12,196 bases of DNA from positions 1 to 12,196 of the forward strand of contig JAKAJA010000023.1 of the NCBI GenBank assembly GCA_021814085.1, given 5' to 3'. Shown piece by piece: positions 1 to 7,632 of this stretch. The notes under the pieces were generated by a model that saw only the letters and a program-made list of their open reading frames with translations, made no database searches and had not been told where the DNA came from. The first letter of the stretch is position 1. Each line of letters begins with the position of its first letter. A program made the position numbers and the translations under genes. This stretch comes from Acidobacteriota bacterium (lineage in GTDB: Bacteria; Acidobacteriota; UBA4820; DSQY01).

Positions 1-1
1 C

Positions 2-2170
2 TTTGCCGTCCACATGGAGGATGCGCCGCTGGTTGGGAGCCTGAGCCGCGCCTGCTATGCGCCGTGCGAGGGCGCGTGCACGAGAGGCGGTCTGGAAGGC
101 CCGCTTTCCATCCGCGGCATTAAGCGTTTCATGGTTGACCACTATTACGCGTCGCACCCTGTGCCCGAATACGGTCCGGCCGAGAAACGTTCGGGCAAGA
201 AGGTCGCGATTGTAGGCTCTGGCCCCGCCGGCCTCTCGGCTGCCTATTTCCTGGCCAAGGAGGGCCACGACGTCTGCATCTTTGAAGCAGCGCCCGAGGC
301 GGGGGGTATGTTGCGCTATGGCATCCCCGCCTACCGTTTGCCCAAGGAGCTCGTGGACCGCGATATTCTCAATGTAACCGCGCTCGGGGTGACGATCAAG
401 ACCAACCATCCGGTATCTTCGGCCAAAGATCTTCTGGGGCAGGGGTTCGACGCGGTCTTTTTCTCCGTGGGCACGCGTGAAAACCAGAAGATGGGAATCC
501 AAGGAGAGGACCTCCACGGCGTCATGGCGTGCATGGATTTTCTGAGCGCCGGCAACAGCGGCCAGGTTCCGAATCTGGCTCGCCAGACGGTGGTCGTGGC
601 CGGTGGAGGCAATTCGGCCATAGATCCGGCGCGGTTGGCGCTGCGCTTGGGCGCCGCCAAGGTGATCATCATGTACCGCCGAAGCCGCCAGGAGATGCCG
701 GCCCACGAGTGGGAAGTAAAGGCCGCTCTCGAAGAGGGCGTCGAGTTGCAAGAACTCCTCACGCCCATTCGGTTTATCGGAGAAGCAGGTTGTCTCAAGG
801 CCATCGAGGTGCAGTCCATGCGCCTTGGCGAGCCTGACGCCAGCGGCCGGCGGCGGCCGGTTCCGGTCGAAGGCTCAGAGCGCACGGTTCCCGCGGATAT
901 CGTCGTGATGTCCATCGGCCTCAAACCGAGCACATCCCCCTTCAGCGGGGAGTTGGCGCTGAACAAGAATGGCACGGTGGTTGTCAATTCAGAGACCCTT
1001 CAGACCTCCGCACCCAACATTTTCGCTGGGGGCGATGCCGTGACAGGGCCTTCAATGATCGTCCAGGCCATAGGCCAGGGCCATAGGGCGGCTTTTTACA
1101 TAGACCGCTACCTTCGAGGCGAGGATCTCGGCGAGGTTGTTTTCAACGGCCGCCTTCCCGTCATGGACAAGGCCGCGGTGCTCAACCGGGAAGCGGGCGT
1201 TACACACCGGAAGCGCTCCGTTCTTCGCGAACTCCCACCTGCGGATCGGATCCGTGCACTCGTGGAAGTCGAACAGGGATTCACCGAGGATCAGGCCCGG
1301 GCCGAAGCGTCCCGCTGCCTAGACTGCGGCGTTTGCAGCGAGTGCCACGCGTGCATCCGCGCTTGCCCCGCCGGAGCTATTGACTTCAGCTTGAGGGACC
1401 AGGCCATGGAGATCGAGGCCGGAGCGGTCATCACGGCGACCGGGTTCAATCTCTTCAACGCCAGGGCCAAAAAAGGTTACGGGTACGGCCGGTACCCAAA
1501 TGTCATCGACGCCATGCAGATGGACCGGATTCTCGCTCCGACGAGGCCCTACAACGCGGTGCTCCGTCCCTCCGACGGCAAGGTCCCCAACAACATCGCC
1601 TACGTGCTCTGCACGGGCTCCCGAGATTGCACCCTCGACAACCGCCTGTGCTCCCGCGTCTGCTGCATGTATTCCCTCAAGCAGGCCCAGCTCATCATGG
1701 GCGCCGTGCCCCTGGCGGACATCACGATCTACTACATAGACATCCGGGCCTTTGGCAAAGGCTACGAGGAGTTTTTCCAGCAGGCCAAAGACATGGGGGT
1801 CATGTTTGTGAAGGGGAAGGTCGCTGAAATTCAGGAGCAAAAGAACGGGGACCTCACGCTCTTCTATGAAGACATCGAGGGGGGCGGCGGACGGAAGCAA
1901 GCGAGCCACGACTTGGCCGTGCTCTCCGTGGGCCTCCTCGCCAACCCTGATCCCGCGGCGCTGTTTGCCGGCGGGCTGCTTCACATGGATCCTTTCCATT
2001 ATGTTCTGGAGCCCGAGGAGGACTTGGACCCTGGAAAGACAAGCATTCCCGGCGTCTTCGTGGCGGGGACTTCAGCCGCCATCCGGGACATCCCCGACAC
2101 CATCCTGCACGCCGGCGCGGCGGCGGCTCAAGCTGCGGCCTACGTTCAGCGGGGGAGGAGCCTCCGATGA
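2..2170 (+). CDS. GltD-type NAD(P)H/FAD oxidoreductase fused to HdrA-like half (5' truncated)
   Basis: Open at the left edge. The first in-window ATG (nt 14) has no ribosome binding site and lies inside the Fer4_20 domain, so the true start is upstream. Numbering from that ATG: Cys14/18/22 are the end of the GltD-type iron-sulfur domain. GSGPAG (68-73) is the FAD dinucleotide fold, followed by the GMLRYGIP signature of glutamate synthase small subunits. GGGNSA (197-202) starts the NAD(P)H fold, and AGGD near 340 closes the FAD site. A Cys run at 435, 438, 441, 444, 447 and 451 gives at least one [4Fe-4S] motif. Residues about 455-718 resemble HdrA, with CTGSRD at 533 and CSRVCC at 546-551. 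No GltB large subunit is seen, so glutamate synthesis is unlikely. I infer an electron-input subunit taking electrons from NAD(P)H to an Hdr/Qmo-type complex. The stop overlaps the next start by 4 bp (ATGA). Domain calls are firm; the role is inferred. Confidence 0.88.
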   Translation, partial: FAVHMEDAPLVGSLSRACYAPCEGACTRGGLEGPLSIRGIKRFMVDHYYASHPVPEYGPAEKRSGKKVAIVGSGPAGLSAAYFLAKEGHDVCIFEAAPEAGGMLRYGIPAYRLPKELVDRDILNVTALGVTIKTNHPVSSAKDLLGQGFDAVFFSVGTRENQKMGIQGEDLHGVMACMDFLSAGNSGQVPNLARQTVVVAGGGNSAIDPARLALRLGAAKVIIMYRRSRQEMPAHEWEVKAALEEGVELQELLTPIRFIGEAGCLKAIEVQSMRLGEPDASGRRRPVPVEGSERTVPADIVVMSIGLKPSTSPFSGELALNKNGTVVVNSETLQTSAPNIFAGGDAVTGPSMIVQAIGQGHRAAFYIDRYLRGEDLGEVVFNGRLPVMDKAAVLNREAGVTHRKRSVLRELPPADRIRALVEVEQGFTEDQARAEASRCLDCGVCSECHACIRACPAGAIDFSLRDQAMEIEAGAVITATGFNLFNARAKKGYGYGRYPNVIDAMQMDRILAPTRPYNAVLRPSDGKVPNNIAYVLCTGSRDCTLDNRLCSRVCCMYSLKQAQLIMGAVPLADITIYYIDIRAFGKGYEEFFQQAKDMGVMFVKGKVAEIQEQKNGDLTLFYEDIEGGGGRKQASHDLAVLSVGLLANPDPAALFAGGLLHMDPFHYVLEPEEDLDPGKTSIPGVFVAGTSAAIRDIPDTILHAGAAAAQAAAYVQRGRSLR

Positions 2171-3909
2171 GTGGCGAGAAAAAGAAAATCGGTGTTTTCA
2201 TCTGCCACTGCGGTGGAAATATCTCCGATTATGTGGACGTGGAAAAGGTCCGCGAGGAGGCCGAGAAGGAGCCGGGGGTGGTGCTGGCCAAGACCACCAT
2301 GTTTGCCTGCTCCGACGCGGCCCAGCAGGAGATGATAGAGGCGATTCAGAAGGAAAACCTCGATGGCATCGTCGTCGCGTCTTGTTCCCCTAAGCTTCAC
2401 CTTTATACGTTTCGCGCCATGGCCGAGCGGGCAGGGCTCAACCAGTACCGCTATACGCAGGTGAACCTGCGCGAGCAGTGCTCCTGGAGCCATCGCGACG
2501 ACAAAGAGGGGGCGACCACGAAAGGGGCGTCCCTGGTGAGGGCTGGCATCGCCAAGGTGCGCCTAAGCGAATCGCTAGAAAATTCCCGGGTGGATACGCT
2601 GCCCGCCGTGCTTGTGGTTGGCGCCGGCGTGGCCGGAATGCGGGCAGCGCTGGCCTTAGCCGACCTGGGATTATCCGTCCACATCGTGGAGACGGAGAAT
2701 GAGCCCGGGGGTTGGACGGCCAAGCTGGGTCCGGCCTTCCCTAGCAACCGGGACGGGGCCGAATTGGTTCGAAACCTCAGGGAAGCCATACAGACAAGGC
2801 AAAACATCGCACTCTACACGGGCGCACACGTTGCCGAAAAGAGTGGGAGCGTGGGCCAGTTCTCGGTAAGGGTGCGCCTTTCCTCCGGCGAGAGCCTCCA
2901 GCTCAAGGTCGGCGCCGTCATCATCGCCACCGGGTTCGACGCCTACGCCCCAGCCAAGGGCGAGTTCGGCTACGGTCTCCCCGGCGTCCTGACGCTGCCT
3001 GAATTCAGACACATGCTCAAGACGGCCAGAGGGCCGCTCGTGTTCAATGGCCGGAGGCTCGGCACCGTGGCCTACCTCTACTGCGTGGGCAGCCGCCAGG
3101 AGCCGGACGAAGGCCACCCGAACGCGCACACATACTGCAGCCGCACCTGCTGCGCCGCCGCGGTGCACACGGCCCTCCTGGTGAACGGGCTGGATCCGGA
3201 GGTGAACCAGTACCACCTTTTTAGGGACATGCGCACCTACGGCAAGAACGAACTGCTCTACGAGGAGGCGGGCCGCAAGGGTTCCGTCTTCGTGAGGTGG
3301 GATCCCGGCGATCCGCCGGAGGTCCAGGAGGAGAAGGGACGCATGATGGTCCGCGTGGCGGACCTCCTTGACGCGGGGGAACGCATAGAGATTCCCGCCG
3401 ACCTCGTCGTGCTGGTGACCGGGATGGTCCCACGGCCCAACCAAGATCTCGTCCACGTTTTTAAACTGCCACTGGGAAAGGACGGCTTCTTCAATGAAAT
3501 CCACCCCAAACTGAGGCCCGTGGAGACGGTGATTAGCGGCGTCTTCATCGCCGGTGCCTCCCAGAGCCCCAAGACGATCGCCGAAAGCGTGGCCTCCTCC
3601 CTCGCGGCCGTCAGCAAGAGCGCGGCTTTGCTCCTCAAGGGCTATGTGGAGTTGGAGCCCTTCGTCGCCCGCGTGGACACGGCCCGTTGCACCGGCTGTA
3701 ATGAATGTCTGGCGGCGTGCCCCTATGACGCCCTCGAAAAAACCACCGAAGACGGGCGGCAGGCCGTGCGCGTCGCCGCGTCCCTGTGTAAGGGCGGCGG
3801 TGCGTGCGTGCCGGTCTGTCCCGAAGGCGCCATTGATCTCCTCGGGTACAGCGACAGCGAGGTCACGGAGATGATTGACGCCCTCGCAAGGGAGGCGGTC
3901 CATGCCTGA
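2167..3909 (+). CDS. HdrA-like / QmoB-like FAD iron-sulfur protein
   Basis: A 580-residue protein related to heterodisulfide reductase subunit A and the Qmo flavoproteins, probably cytoplasmic and docked on the membrane subunit two genes downstream. It has the HdrA N-terminus with CHCGGN (13-18), Cys48 and the CSPKLH motif (73-78). The FAD fold GAGVAG is at 152-157. The Cys cluster typical of HdrA is at 306, 324, 328 and 329. A C-terminal two-motif ferredoxin follows. Its first motif is complete (Cys508, 511, 514, 518), but in the second (Cys541, Gly544, Cys547, Cys551) the second cysteine is glycine. The start is supported by GGAGGAG just upstream and by a 4-bp overlap with the previous gene, so the two are probably translationally coupled. 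There is no MvhD domain as in classical QmoB and no HdrB nearby. HdrA-family membership is secure; electron partner and direction are inferred. Confidence 0.92.
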   Translation: MSGEKKKIGVFICHCGGNISDYVDVEKVREEAEKEPGVVLAKTTMFACSDAAQQEMIEAIQKENLDGIVVASCSPKLHLYTFRAMAERAGLNQYRYTQVNLREQCSWSHRDDKEGATTKGASLVRAGIAKVRLSESLENSRVDTLPAVLVVGAGVAGMRAALALADLGLSVHIVETENEPGGWTAKLGPAFPSNRDGAELVRNLREAIQTRQNIALYTGAHVAEKSGSVGQFSVRVRLSSGESLQLKVGAVIIATGFDAYAPAKGEFGYGLPGVLTLPEFRHMLKTARGPLVFNGRRLGTVAYLYCVGSRQEPDEGHPNAHTYCSRTCCAAAVHTALLVNGLDPEVNQYHLFRDMRTYGKNELLYEEAGRKGSVFVRWDPGDPPEVQEEKGRMMVRVADLLDAGERIEIPADLVVLVTGMVPRPNQDLVHVFKLPLGKDGFFNEIHPKLRPVETVISGVFIAGASQSPKTIAESVASSLAAVSKSAALLLKGYVELEPFVARVDTARCTGCNECLAACPYDALEKTTEDGRQAVRVAASLCKGGGACVPVCPEGAIDLLGYSDSEVTEMIDALAREAVHA

Positions 3910-4147
3910 AATCATCCGGAGCCAAAGAGAAGTCCGCAGAAACGCCTTCGTGATGCGGCAGCAGATCGCTGCCCTCCTCCGGCAGCAGCCCAGGACCGTC
4001 CCCGCCCTAGCGGAGGCCCTTCATGCGCCTGCCCAGCAAGTCATGATTTGGCTCATGGCCATGCTCCGCTACAAGGAAGTGGATGCCGCCGGGAAGCCTG
4101 ACAAAGAGGGCTATTTCACCTATACCCTCAAGGAGGCCCAGCCGTGA
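3902..4147 (+). CDS. Small winged-helix protein inside the Hdr operon
   Basis: An 81-residue protein with a compact helix-turn-helix/winged-helix pattern. An N-terminal helix is followed by a TVPALAEAL helix, a recognition-like helix around QQVMIWLMAMLRY, and a short wing ending in GYFTYTL. I chose ATG 3902 because AGGGAGG (3889-3895) sits 6 nt upstream. An upstream TTG at 3875 in the same frame has no such site. It overlaps the HdrA-like gene by 8 bp and the following gene by 4 bp, so it is expressed in fixed linkage with the complex. It could be a DNA-binding regulator of the operon or a small structural partner of the Hdr subunits. The sequence cannot decide, and no cysteine is present, so it is not an electron carrier. 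Confidence 0.8.
   Translation: MPEIIRSQREVRRNAFVMRQQIAALLRQQPRTVPALAEALHAPAQQVMIWLMAMLRYKEVDAAGKPDKEGYFTYTLKEAQP
4130..4136 (+). promoter_or_regulatory. Ribosome binding site setting the GTG start of the QmoC-like gene
   Basis: AAGGAGG lies 7 nt before GTG 4144. It supports a GTG start overlapping the preceding stop as GTGA. Confidence 0.8.
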
Positions 4148-5286
4148 CCGCGAGAGTGGATCCAAACCTTCACAGGGAAATCGCGCGATTCGGGGGACAC
4201 GACGTGGATCTCTGCATGAACTGCGGAAACTGCACGGCGATCTGCCCCCTTTCCGAGGAGTCGGGCGGTTCCTTCCCCAGGCGGGTGATCCACCTGCTGC
4301 AGGTGGGGCGGACCGAAAAACTGATGCAGACCGTGGATCCCTGGCTCTGCTACTACTGCGGGGAGTGCTCCGAAAGCTGCCCCCGCGACGCCAACCCGGG
4401 CGAAACCATGATGGCCACCCGCCGCTACTTGACAGCTCGGTACGACTGGACCGGCCTAGCCGGCCTCTTCTACAGGTCCGCGGCGGCGGAGATCGCCGCG
4501 CTCGCCCTCGTGGGGCTCTTCGTCGCGGCCCTTTTCGTCCTCTTTCACGGCCCGGTGATCACCGGGCACGTGGAGCTTAACACCTTTGCTCCGGTCCATT
4601 GGGTCGAGCTCGGCGACCTGGTGATGGCCGCAGCGCTCACCTTCTTCCTTTTGACCAACGCCGCTCGAATGGCTTGGATGTTCATGGGAGGGACGGAGAT
4701 GTTCAAGATCTCGCCGGCCGTGTACTTGCGGCAGGTCCCCGTTTTCCTCTCGCATTTTTTCACGCAGAAGCGATGGCGCCGATGCGGCTCAGGGGGGAGC
4801 CAGAAACGGTGGCTGACACACGTCATCCTCGTGAGCGGCTATCTCAGCATGCTCACGCTGGTGCTCGTCCTTCTGCGGTGGTTTCAAACCGATCGGGTGT
4901 ACGCCGTTTACAATCCCCAGCGGCTCTGGGGCTACTACGCCACCGCCGCCCTTTTGTACGGCACGGTGAATTTCATGGTTTCCCGCTGGCGCAAGGCAGA
5001 CCCGATGCACCGGTTCAGCGAGGCGAGCGACTGGATCTTCCTGGTCATGCTCTTTCTCACGGCCCTCACGGGCATCGTCATGCACGCGCTGAGGATCGCC
5101 GGCCTTCCTATGGCCACCTACATCGCCTATGTGATTCACCTGGCCATCGCGGTGCCGATGCTGGTCGTGGAAGTGCCTTTCGGAAAGTGGGCACACCTCT
5201 TCTACCGGCCGTTGGCCCTCTACCTCACGTCAGTCAAGGAGGCTGGGGCCTCGCGGGTGAAAGCGCCCGTGGAGGCCGCGGCCTAA
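4144..5286 (+). CDS. QmoC-like membrane subunit (HdrC ferredoxin plus HdrE/NarI-type membrane domain)
   Basis: A 380-residue fusion. The cytoplasmic N-terminus has two [4Fe-4S] motifs, Cys24/27/30/34 and Cys69/72/75/79, each ending CP as in HdrC. Roughly six hydrophobic segments follow, at about 114-137, 156-180, 224-246, 264-282, 298-318 and 326-346. His226, His314 and His332 fall in or beside helices and are candidate b-heme ligands, as in HdrE/NarI-type cytochromes. Length and architecture match QmoC, the quinone-interacting membrane subunit. The gene starts with GTG, overlapping the upstream stop by 4 bp. I infer that it anchors the two flavoproteins and exchanges electrons with menaquinone. 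Unlike classical qmoC it is not next to aprAB in this window, so the true cytoplasmic partner is open. An Hdr-type complex working in another pathway is the main alternative. Confidence 0.9.
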   Translation: MTARVDPNLHREIARFGGHDVDLCMNCGNCTAICPLSEESGGSFPRRVIHLLQVGRTEKLMQTVDPWLCYYCGECSESCPRDANPGETMMATRRYLTARYDWTGLAGLFYRSAAAEIAALALVGLFVAALFVLFHGPVITGHVELNTFAPVHWVELGDLVMAAALTFFLLTNAARMAWMFMGGTEMFKISPAVYLRQVPVFLSHFFTQKRWRRCGSGGSQKRWLTHVILVSGYLSMLTLVLVLLRWFQTDRVYAVYNPQRLWGYYATAALLYGTVNFMVSRWRKADPMHRFSEASDWIFLVMLFLTALTGIVMHALRIAGLPMATYIAYVIHLAIAVPMLVVEVPFGKWAHLFYRPLALYLTSVKEAGASRVKAPVEAAA

Positions 5287-5319
5287 TCCGCGGACATCGT
5301 TTGCAACGGGGGAATATCC

Positions 5320-5706
5320 ATGCCGGAAAACGAAGAGCAGCAACAGACGGAGAAACTCGTCATCATCGCCACGCATGGGGGCGAAGACCCGGAGCGGGCA
5401 AGCCTTCCCTTCGTGGCGGCCAACGCGGCCCTCGCCATGGACGTGGAGGCGGTGGTCATCCTCCAAGGCACGGCGGTGACCCTGGCGAAGAAAGGGTGCT
5501 ATGAGCACGTCTTCTCCGCGGGCCTTCCGCCCCTAAAAGAACTGGTGGATTCCTTCATTCAACTGGGCGGGACCCTGTTGGTCTGTACGCCGTGCATCAA
5601 CGAACGCAAAATTACCAAGGACATGCTGGTGGAAAATGCCCAGCCCGTCAAAGCGGCCCGGGTCGTCACCGAAGTGCTCGAAGCCAAGGCCACGCTGAAC
5701 TATTGA
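5320..5706 (+). CDS. DsrE-family protein with CxxC
   Basis: A 128-residue protein with the DsrE/TusD-like fold pattern. A first beta strand (KLVIIATHG, about 12-20) is followed by a helix rich in Ala, a second strand (VEAVVILQG) ending in the GTAVTLAKKGC segment, and a last strand LLVCTPC carrying Cys89 and Cys92. Family members carry sulfur as cysteine persulfide or act as scaffolds in sulfur relays. Cys89 occupies the usual position of the active cysteine, and Cys60 is a further candidate. GGGGGA lies 6 nt before the ATG. The gene lies 33 nt behind the QmoC-like gene, so it is likely cotranscribed. A sulfur-transfer role to or from the membrane complex is inferred from family and context only. 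Confidence 0.85.
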   Translation: MPENEEQQQTEKLVIIATHGGEDPERASLPFVAANAALAMDVEAVVILQGTAVTLAKKGCYEHVFSAGLPPLKELVDSFIQLGGTLLVCTPCINERKITKDMLVENAQPVKAARVVTEVLEAKATLNY

Positions 5707-5724
5707 GCCGGGAAGGAGAAGGCT

Positions 5725-6546
5725 ATGTCCGTCATCGCCATTTCAAGGGGCTCCCTGAGAGCCGCCACGAAGCTGGCCGAGGGCCTCAGTTCCAAATTGC
5801 AAAGCGCCGTCATCAGCCGTGAGCAGGTGTTGGAGGCCGCCGAACGGTACGGAATCGGCGAGACCGGCCTTGAATTGAGGCACATCATGGCCCAGCACCC
5901 GCCGGGGTTCTGGGAAAATTACGCGGATGCGCGCAAACACTACCTTGCCTGTTTTAAGGCGGCGCTGTTTGACTTCGTCCTAGAAGGCCCGTGCATCTAC
6001 CATGGCAACCTCGCCCATATTCTCTTGAGCGATGTCCCCTTCGTGCTGAGGGTGAGAGTGAACGCGCCCATGGAGAATCGCCTTGAGGCCATGATGGCCG
6101 AGCTGGGCGTGTCAAGGCATGACGCCGTCCGCCGAATCGAGGCCATCGACAAGGAAAGAAAACGGTGGACTGAATTCCTCTACGATGTGGACGTGATGAA
6201 CCCGGTCCAGTTCGATGTCGTGCTGAACCTTAGCCGCATGACCATCCAGGACGGCGTCGAGATGGTCGCCTCCGCGGTGAATAAGGACCAGTTCCGCCGT
6301 ACCGGGGAATCCCTCAAGGCCGTAAGGGATGTGCGTTTGGCGACAGTTGCCGAAACCCTGCTGATGCGCCATCCCGATACCTACGGACTCGATCTTGGTG
6401 TGACGGCCAATTCCGCCAAGGGCTCGTTGGCTGTGGCCGGGCGCTTCCCGGCGGGCGACGCCAAGGTCATCGAATCGCAGATTCGCACCGCGCTCTCCGG
6501 CTTCCGAGAGATCGAGCACGTGGAGACGCGCATCGAAATCGGATAG
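5725..6546 (+). CDS. Cytidylate-kinase-like family protein with BON-like C-terminus
   Basis: A 273-residue protein. Residues 1 to about 205 resemble the Cytidylate_kin2 family: an ISRGS start, an SREQVLEAA helix, IYHGNLAHILL, VLRVRVNAPMENRLEAM, and a DKERKRWTEFLYDVD segment like the lid region. The normal P-loop GxxxxGK(S/T) is absent: the N-terminus reads SRGSLRAATKLAEGL, so nucleotide phosphorylation is doubtful. Residues about 214-273 have a BON-like pattern (LGVTANSAKGSLAVAGRF, then a helix, then IEHVETRIEIG). A GGAAGGAG site precedes the ATG. It lies between two DsrE-family genes, 18 and 30 nt away, so it belongs to the same transcript. It may be a nucleotide or ligand sensor rather than an enzyme, but this is inference. 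Confidence 0.8.
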   Translation: MSVIAISRGSLRAATKLAEGLSSKLQSAVISREQVLEAAERYGIGETGLELRHIMAQHPPGFWENYADARKHYLACFKAALFDFVLEGPCIYHGNLAHILLSDVPFVLRVRVNAPMENRLEAMMAELGVSRHDAVRRIEAIDKERKRWTEFLYDVDVMNPVQFDVVLNLSRMTIQDGVEMVASAVNKDQFRRTGESLKAVRDVRLATVAETLLMRHPDTYGLDLGVTANSAKGSLAVAGRFPAGDAKVIESQIRTALSGFREIEHVETRIEIG

Positions 6547-6576
6547 CCCCCTTGGACCAGTGTTGGGAGGCAAGCC

Positions 6577-6945
6577 ATGGCCGATCCGGACAAGCTGCTG
6601 TTCATCTTCACCGCCGCGGGAGACCGCGCCGAAGACGCGGTGACGGGCTTCACCCTCGCCACCGTAAGCCTCTCCATGGGCAGCGATGTGGCCGTCGTGC
6701 TGCTTGGGTACGGCACCCTGCTCGCGAAGAAGGGTTACCCGGAGACGGTGCACGCCGCCGAGAGGCAGCCGTTCAAGAAGCTCTTGACGGGATTCCTCGA
6801 AGACGGCGGCAGGGTGCTCTGCTGCATGCCATGCATCAAAGGAAGAAAGATGGATCCCGGTGACCTCGTCGAGGGCGTGGAGGCGGTGACGGCCGTGCGG
6901 GTCAGCGAGGAGATCGCGGCTGCCGGCAAGGTGATCTCCTTCTAA
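6577..6945 (+). CDS. Second DsrE-family protein with CCxxC
   Basis: A 122-residue paralogue of the DsrE-family protein encoded at 5320-5706. It shares the GxxLLAKKG segment and the ending in which the last core strand carries cysteines, here Cys82, Cys83 and Cys86 (LCCMPC). The fold pattern is strand (LLFIFTAAG), helix, strand (DVAVVLLG), helix, strand with cysteines, then a helix and the VRVSEEI tail. GGGAGG lies 6 nt upstream of the ATG. Two non-identical copies in one operon suggest a heteromeric sulfur carrier, as in TusBCD/DsrEFH, although TusB/DsrH-like and TusC/DsrF-like sequences were not clearly recognised. Persulfide chemistry is inferred from the family. Confidence 0.84.
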   Translation: MADPDKLLFIFTAAGDRAEDAVTGFTLATVSLSMGSDVAVVLLGYGTLLAKKGYPETVHAAERQPFKKLLTGFLEDGGRVLCCMPCIKGRKMDPGDLVEGVEAVTAVRVSEEIAAAGKVISF

Positions 6946-7030
6946 TCACCCCAAGGGGCTCGGCATCACTAAACCGGCGCGGCCGGAGAAGGGCCGTTGA
7001 AATCGCCTCGCCCAAAGAAAGGAACCTCTC

Positions 7031-7618
7031 ATGGAATCCGTGGCTCTGACATCACCTGCGACTGGCGATTCGATGGCTGTCCTACAAAAGCGAGTAGAGG
7101 AACTTGAGGACAAGGTGGAAGCGCTCTCGGCGAATACGCCGGAAGACAACCTATCCATGGTCGTCATGAGCGGGGATCTTGATCATATTCTGGCCGCCTT
7201 CGTCATTGCCACCGGCGCTTCGGCCATGTATGAGAAGGTCACCATGTTCTTCACCTTCTGGTCCATCCAAGCGCTGCGCGATCCCCTAAAGCGTTCTCCG
7301 CCGAAGGACTTTATGGGCCGCCTCTTTTCATGGATGCTCCCCAAGGGAGCGCCCGCGCTTAAGCTATCTAAAATGAACATGGGCGGGCTGGGTACTGACA
7401 TGCTCAAGAGGCTCATGAAAAAAAACAATGTGTTGAGCTTGGAGGAACTTCTCCGCCGCACCGCGGATGCTGGCGTGCAGATCTATATCTGCCAAATGAG
7501 CATGGATCTGATGGGTCTGAAGCTTGATGAGATGATTGACTATCCCAATCTGAAGCTCGCCGGGGTGGCTACGTTTCTGGCCGCCGCGGGCACAAGCAAG
7601 GTCTCTCTCTTTATTTGA
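7031..7618 (+). CDS. DsrE2-type (DsrE/DsrF/DrsH-like) protein with one cysteine
   Basis: A 195-residue protein matching the DrsE_2 family. It has a short coiled-coil-like N-terminus (KRVEELEDKVEAL, about 20-32) and a long hydrophobic helix near 52-78. The conserved segment around KLSKMNMGGLGTDM is followed by the ICQMSMDLMGL motif, whose Cys154 is the only cysteine in the protein. DsrE2 proteins are associated with cytoplasmic sulfur trafficking, often beside rhodanese and TusA, but neither is seen here. A purine-rich AAAGAAAGGA precedes the ATG. The 85-nt gap from the preceding DsrE gene is the longest within the block, so a separate minor promoter is possible. Binding of persulfide at Cys154 is expected from the family. 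Confidence 0.88.
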   Translation: MESVALTSPATGDSMAVLQKRVEELEDKVEALSANTPEDNLSMVVMSGDLDHILAAFVIATGASAMYEKVTMFFTFWSIQALRDPLKRSPPKDFMGRLFSWMLPKGAPALKLSKMNMGGLGTDMLKRLMKKNNVLSLEELLRRTADAGVQIYICQMSMDLMGLKLDEMIDYPNLKLAGVATFLAAAGTSKVSLFI

Positions 7619-7632
7619 ATCGTGGTGAAGCA

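Noticed and set aside
14..16. ATG as true start of the first gene
   Set aside because: No ribosome binding site, the frame is open upstream, and it would cut the GltD-type iron-sulfur domain.
2..2170. Glutamate synthase small subunit (gltD)
   Set aside because: The HdrA-like C-terminal half and Hdr/Qmo neighbours argue against glutamate synthesis, and no gltB is present.
2671..3915. Long minus-strand reading frame of 414 codons opposite the HdrA-like gene
   Set aside because: It mirrors a well-supported + strand gene in GC-rich DNA and shows no family motif.
4599..5504. Plus-strand frame of 301 codons across the QmoC-like and first DsrE genes
   Set aside because: It is low-complexity, rich in Arg/Gly/Pro/His, and overlaps two genes with clear motifs.
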